Source: CAVZMO01 sp963776195
GTDB taxonomy: Bacteria; Nitrospirota; Thermodesulfovibrionia; Thermodesulfovibrionales; SM23-35
Assembly: GCA_963776195.1 (NCBI GenBank)
Contig: CAVZMO010000018.1
Coordinates: 5,388 to 69,387 of the forward strand
DNA length: 64,000 nt
Reading direction: 5' to 3'
This document shows positions 62,080-64,000 of the stretch, one piece after another. Under the pieces are notes generated by a model. It ran no database searches, had not been told where the DNA came from, and worked only from the letters and a program-made list of their open reading frames with translations. The translations under genes were made by a program, and so were the position numbers. The stretch's first letter is position 1, and each line of letters begins with the position of its first letter.

Positions 62080-62658
62080 TTGTTTCACATGTTAATGTGC
62101 AACAGTTTCGGCTTCCGATAACTGAGGACTCGTAGGGTATGCCGTGTAAAACATATGACTTGTCGGTTAAAGTCCGATCGTGGGAATTGGGTAGTTCGCC
62201 ACGTAGCTTGAGGGAGGTGCAAAGGGTAACCTAAAGCGCTAAGTTTCCTGACAAAGGCTCCGTAAGGGAGTCGAGCGAATCTGCAGGCCGCAGCGTAAGC
62301 GAACCTATACGTAGCCTCGAAACGCACAATGGAGTTGTCGACCCCGTCCTACAGGGGGGAAGACCGAAGCATCTATCCTAACAGAAACTACCGTAACCGA
62401 TAGATGGACTTCCGGGGTGACAGGGGTGGCATGCAGGGGAAGCCATATGAGAATGAACACGGGAGACCCGTGCTGATGCCTTCAGAGGGCAACTGGTGGA
62501 TATAAGGAAACGAAGTTCCACTGGGTCGGTACGGGAGTCGGAGTTGCCCATACTACCGCTACTATCTCAAAGACAACATAACTTTGAGAGAGGGAAGGGG
62601 CAATACCTTCATCATGTTTCCGAAGGAGTGAAGGAAAGGAGATTGCGGCAACGCTACT
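62080..62658 (+). mobile_element. Group II intron, 5' half
   Basis: The sequence has the layout of a bacterial group II intron 5' region: a possible GTGCAAC start (near 62094), a domain I segment with CCACGTAGCTTGAGGGAGGTGCAAAGGGTAACC and CTGACAAAGGCTCCGTAAGGGAGTCGAGCGAATCTGCAGGCCGCAG, stretches that recur in related introns (from memory). The intron ends abruptly at about 62658, where a sensor-gene remnant begins. The corresponding 3' half with domain V lies at 34450-35550 in the same orientation. The exact 5' end is uncertain. Confidence 0.6.
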
Positions 62659-63048
62659 TGACCTTTGTTACCCTGTGCAAGACATCAAAGTGTTCGGCAA
62701 GAACCATAGCAAATTCATGAGACTGCTCAACTATTTCTCCGATATTTTTTGCCGTTAGATTAACCATGTATTTTAATTTTGAAATTAACTCAACTTCAGA
62801 TTCTTCAGGTATCCTCACATCGGGATCTCCGGAAGATATCTTCTTTAAAGCCTCGAAGACCTCGAATAAGCTTATCGCCAGTTCCATACTGACTCTTTCC
62901 AGTTCTTTGTCAGTCTCTTTAGCGATCTTCCTGAAATCTCTGAATTGTTTATTGGTAAACTTAAGAGATTCTCCAGTTCAACAATTCGCCGGCGTAACTC
63001 GATTAGCTCACTTATTAGCTGTCCTTTTGTCTTGTCTTCGTTTTTCAT
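62654..63048 (-). pseudogene. Sensor N-terminus, second copy, frameshifted
   Basis: This is the inverted copy of 32467-32877. One base is missing near 62975 (CTGGAGAATCTC against CTGGAAGAGTCTC), so the frame is broken after about residue 26. On the other side this copy continues ...HFDVLHRVTK before it stops at the intron junction, seven residues further than copy A. It is therefore not a simple copy of the truncated version: it retains more of the original gene. Confidence 0.6.
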
Positions 63049-63412
63049 AATGGGTATTTCCTAAAACAAGAAAAATTCAATTATCAATTATTTGTCGACT
63101 ACCAATTACTAATATGCATAAGTATAGCAGCTTTTATTTTTGTTTGTTACGGGCGGGAAGTGGCGGTGGCAGCCTTTTTCCGAGCGCGAGGAATAGTTGA
63201 AAGAGTGCCCGCCAAGAATTGGGGTTCGCATGGGAAATCCCTGTTTATTAACACCATGATCAGCCACCAACCGATAGCCGGTCTTGGCCATTATTCTATT
63301 CCAGTCCTGATAAAAACTTCTTCGGCTGCGAAAACCGCCTGCTGACATAGGCTTGCGCTAAGTTCGAAAATGTGTAAAAATATGTGTAAATGACTGTGTA
63401 GGAGGATATGCT

Positions 63413-63614
63413 GTGGCAACAAATCTTGCGATAGACGAAAAACTTTTGGCAGAAGCCGTGAAGGTGGGAGGGCTTAAGACAAAGAAAAGCGCGGTCCAAC
63501 GAGGCACTAAAAGAATTCATCGAGCGGAGAAAGCGAAAAGATATCCTGAAGATGTTCGGAAGTGTCGAGATGGAGCCTTCATACGAGTACAAGGCATCGA
63601 GACGCTTACGATGA
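63413..63614 (+). pseudogene. vapB: vapB, second copy, frameshifted
   Basis: The GTG at 63413, the ribosome site AGGAGG and the first 31 codons match the intact copy (31902-32102). An inserted C (GCGGTCCAACGAGG against GCGGTCAACGAGG, near 63497) then shifts the frame. The C-terminal toxin-binding part is thus lost, which would leave the coupled toxin below without antidote unless the other copy supplies it. Confidence 0.8.
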
Positions 63615-64000
63615 AGATCCTCGTTGATACCTCGGTCTGGTCGCTTGCACTCAGAAGGAAGGACGGTTCCGCGAACAGGGAGGCGGATGCGCTGCGAAAA
63701 CTCATTGAGTATGGGGAGGACATTTATCTTATCGGCATCATTCTGCAGGAGGTGCTTCAGGGGATCAAACGACCGGCCGATTTCCAGGCGCTCAGGAAAT
63801 ACTTCGAACCCTTTCCCCTCATCGAGCTGTCGAGGGACGACTATATCAAGGCGGCTGTCCTGAAAAACAGTTTGATGAGAAAGGGGATCCAGGCCAGTAC
63901 GGTTGATGCCCTGATTGCATCAGCCGCCATTACCCACGATTGTGTTCTTTTCACTACTGATAGAGACTTCCTTCACATAGCAAGGCATGCAAAACTGAGG
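63611..64000 (+). CDS. vapC: VapC-family PIN toxin, second copy (cut by window edge)
   Basis: 130 residues are present, matching the 133-residue copy at 31504-31905; the last three residues are beyond the edge. All PIN residues are kept (VDTSVWSLAL, STVDALIAS, LFTTDRDF). It starts in the last codons of the frameshifted vapB. Confidence 0.85.
   Translation, partial: MKILVDTSVWSLALRRKDGSANREADALRKLIEYGEDIYLIGIILQEVLQGIKRPADFQALRKYFEPFPLIELSRDDYIKAAVLKNSLMRKGIQASTVDALIASAAITHDCVLFTTDRDFLHIARHAKLR

Larger units (their letters stand above)
62680..64000. repeat. Inverted duplicate arm A' (1321 bp)
   Basis: This is the reverse complement of 31516-32836, equal in length, nearly identical and running into the window edge. 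It carries vapB (frameshifted) and vapC (cut by the edge), the same non-coding stretch, and the sensor fragment. Confidence 0.9.

Noticed and set aside
1..64000. CRISPR arrays and cas genes.
   Set aside because: No regularly spaced direct repeats and no Cas-like protein seen.

Overview
This window looks like a piece of an anaerobic Gram-negative bacterial chromosome. I favour Nitrospirota (Thermodesulfovibrionia-like) over a deltaproteobacterium, with moderate confidence. The Gram-negative call rests on YidC with a large periplasmic domain, KdsC and an HlyD-type exporter. The lineage guess rests on the futalosine menaquinone cluster, a soluble multi-PAS kinase with an NtrC regulator, DUF4388 and DUF362 proteins, many small Cys-rich/Fe-S proteins, and AbrB-PIN and VapBC modules. 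No rRNA, intact tRNA or CRISPR array was seen.

Layout. 0-3.3 kb: phosphoesterase tail, SEC-C protein, and two AbrB/PIN toxin-antitoxin pairs. 3.6-8 kb: small membrane or Cys-rich proteins, a ferredoxin-like protein, and a decayed stretch (YceH tail, frameshifted kinase-like protein and universal stress protein). 8-17 kb: dusB, the rpmH-rnpA-yidD-yidC-mnmE block, rmuC, and frameshifted DUF1284 and queC genes. 17-22 kb: a PATAN/pseudopilin-like fusion with a TPR membrane protein, then plsY, pgsA and kdsC. 22-27 kb: a two-component system (1089-residue PAS/GAF kinase and sigma-54 regulator). 27.5-31.5 kb: Lon-like protease, radical SAM protein and LOG-family protein. 31.5-35.7 kb: VapBC, a truncated sensor, an IS3-family element and the 3' half of a group II intron lying in another transposase. 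35.9-40.7 kb: ATPase, DUF4350-like protein, MBL hydrolase and acsA.

40.7-49 kb is the most coherent unit. It is a leftward run of tetR-ubiD-ubiA-ubiX-mqnE-mqnA-mqnC-nucleoside phosphorylase-ubiE, which together cover most of menaquinone synthesis by the futalosine route. A clear promoter and palindromic TetR-type operator lie in front of tetR. The phosphorylase sits where a futalosine nucleosidase is expected and carries an Asn signature suggesting a 6-oxopurine substrate. 49-57 kb holds plsC, a three-gene ABC exporter, an aldo/keto reductase and a NapH/NapG-like Fe-S membrane protein paired with a Tat-exported DUF362 protein.

57-64 kb is a mobile-element graveyard: a complete IS4-family copy with a 9-bp target duplication, a tRNA-Sec 3' fragment, an internally deleted IS1634-like element, an IS91 integrase-transposase chimera and the 5' half of a group II intron. 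The last 1321 bp are an inverted copy of 31516-32836.

Many conserved genes carry single-base frameshifts, several in homopolymers (acsA, ubiD, queC, DUF1284, kinase, usp). These may be sequencing errors as easily as real decay, so 'pseudogene' here means 'frame broken in this sequence'.
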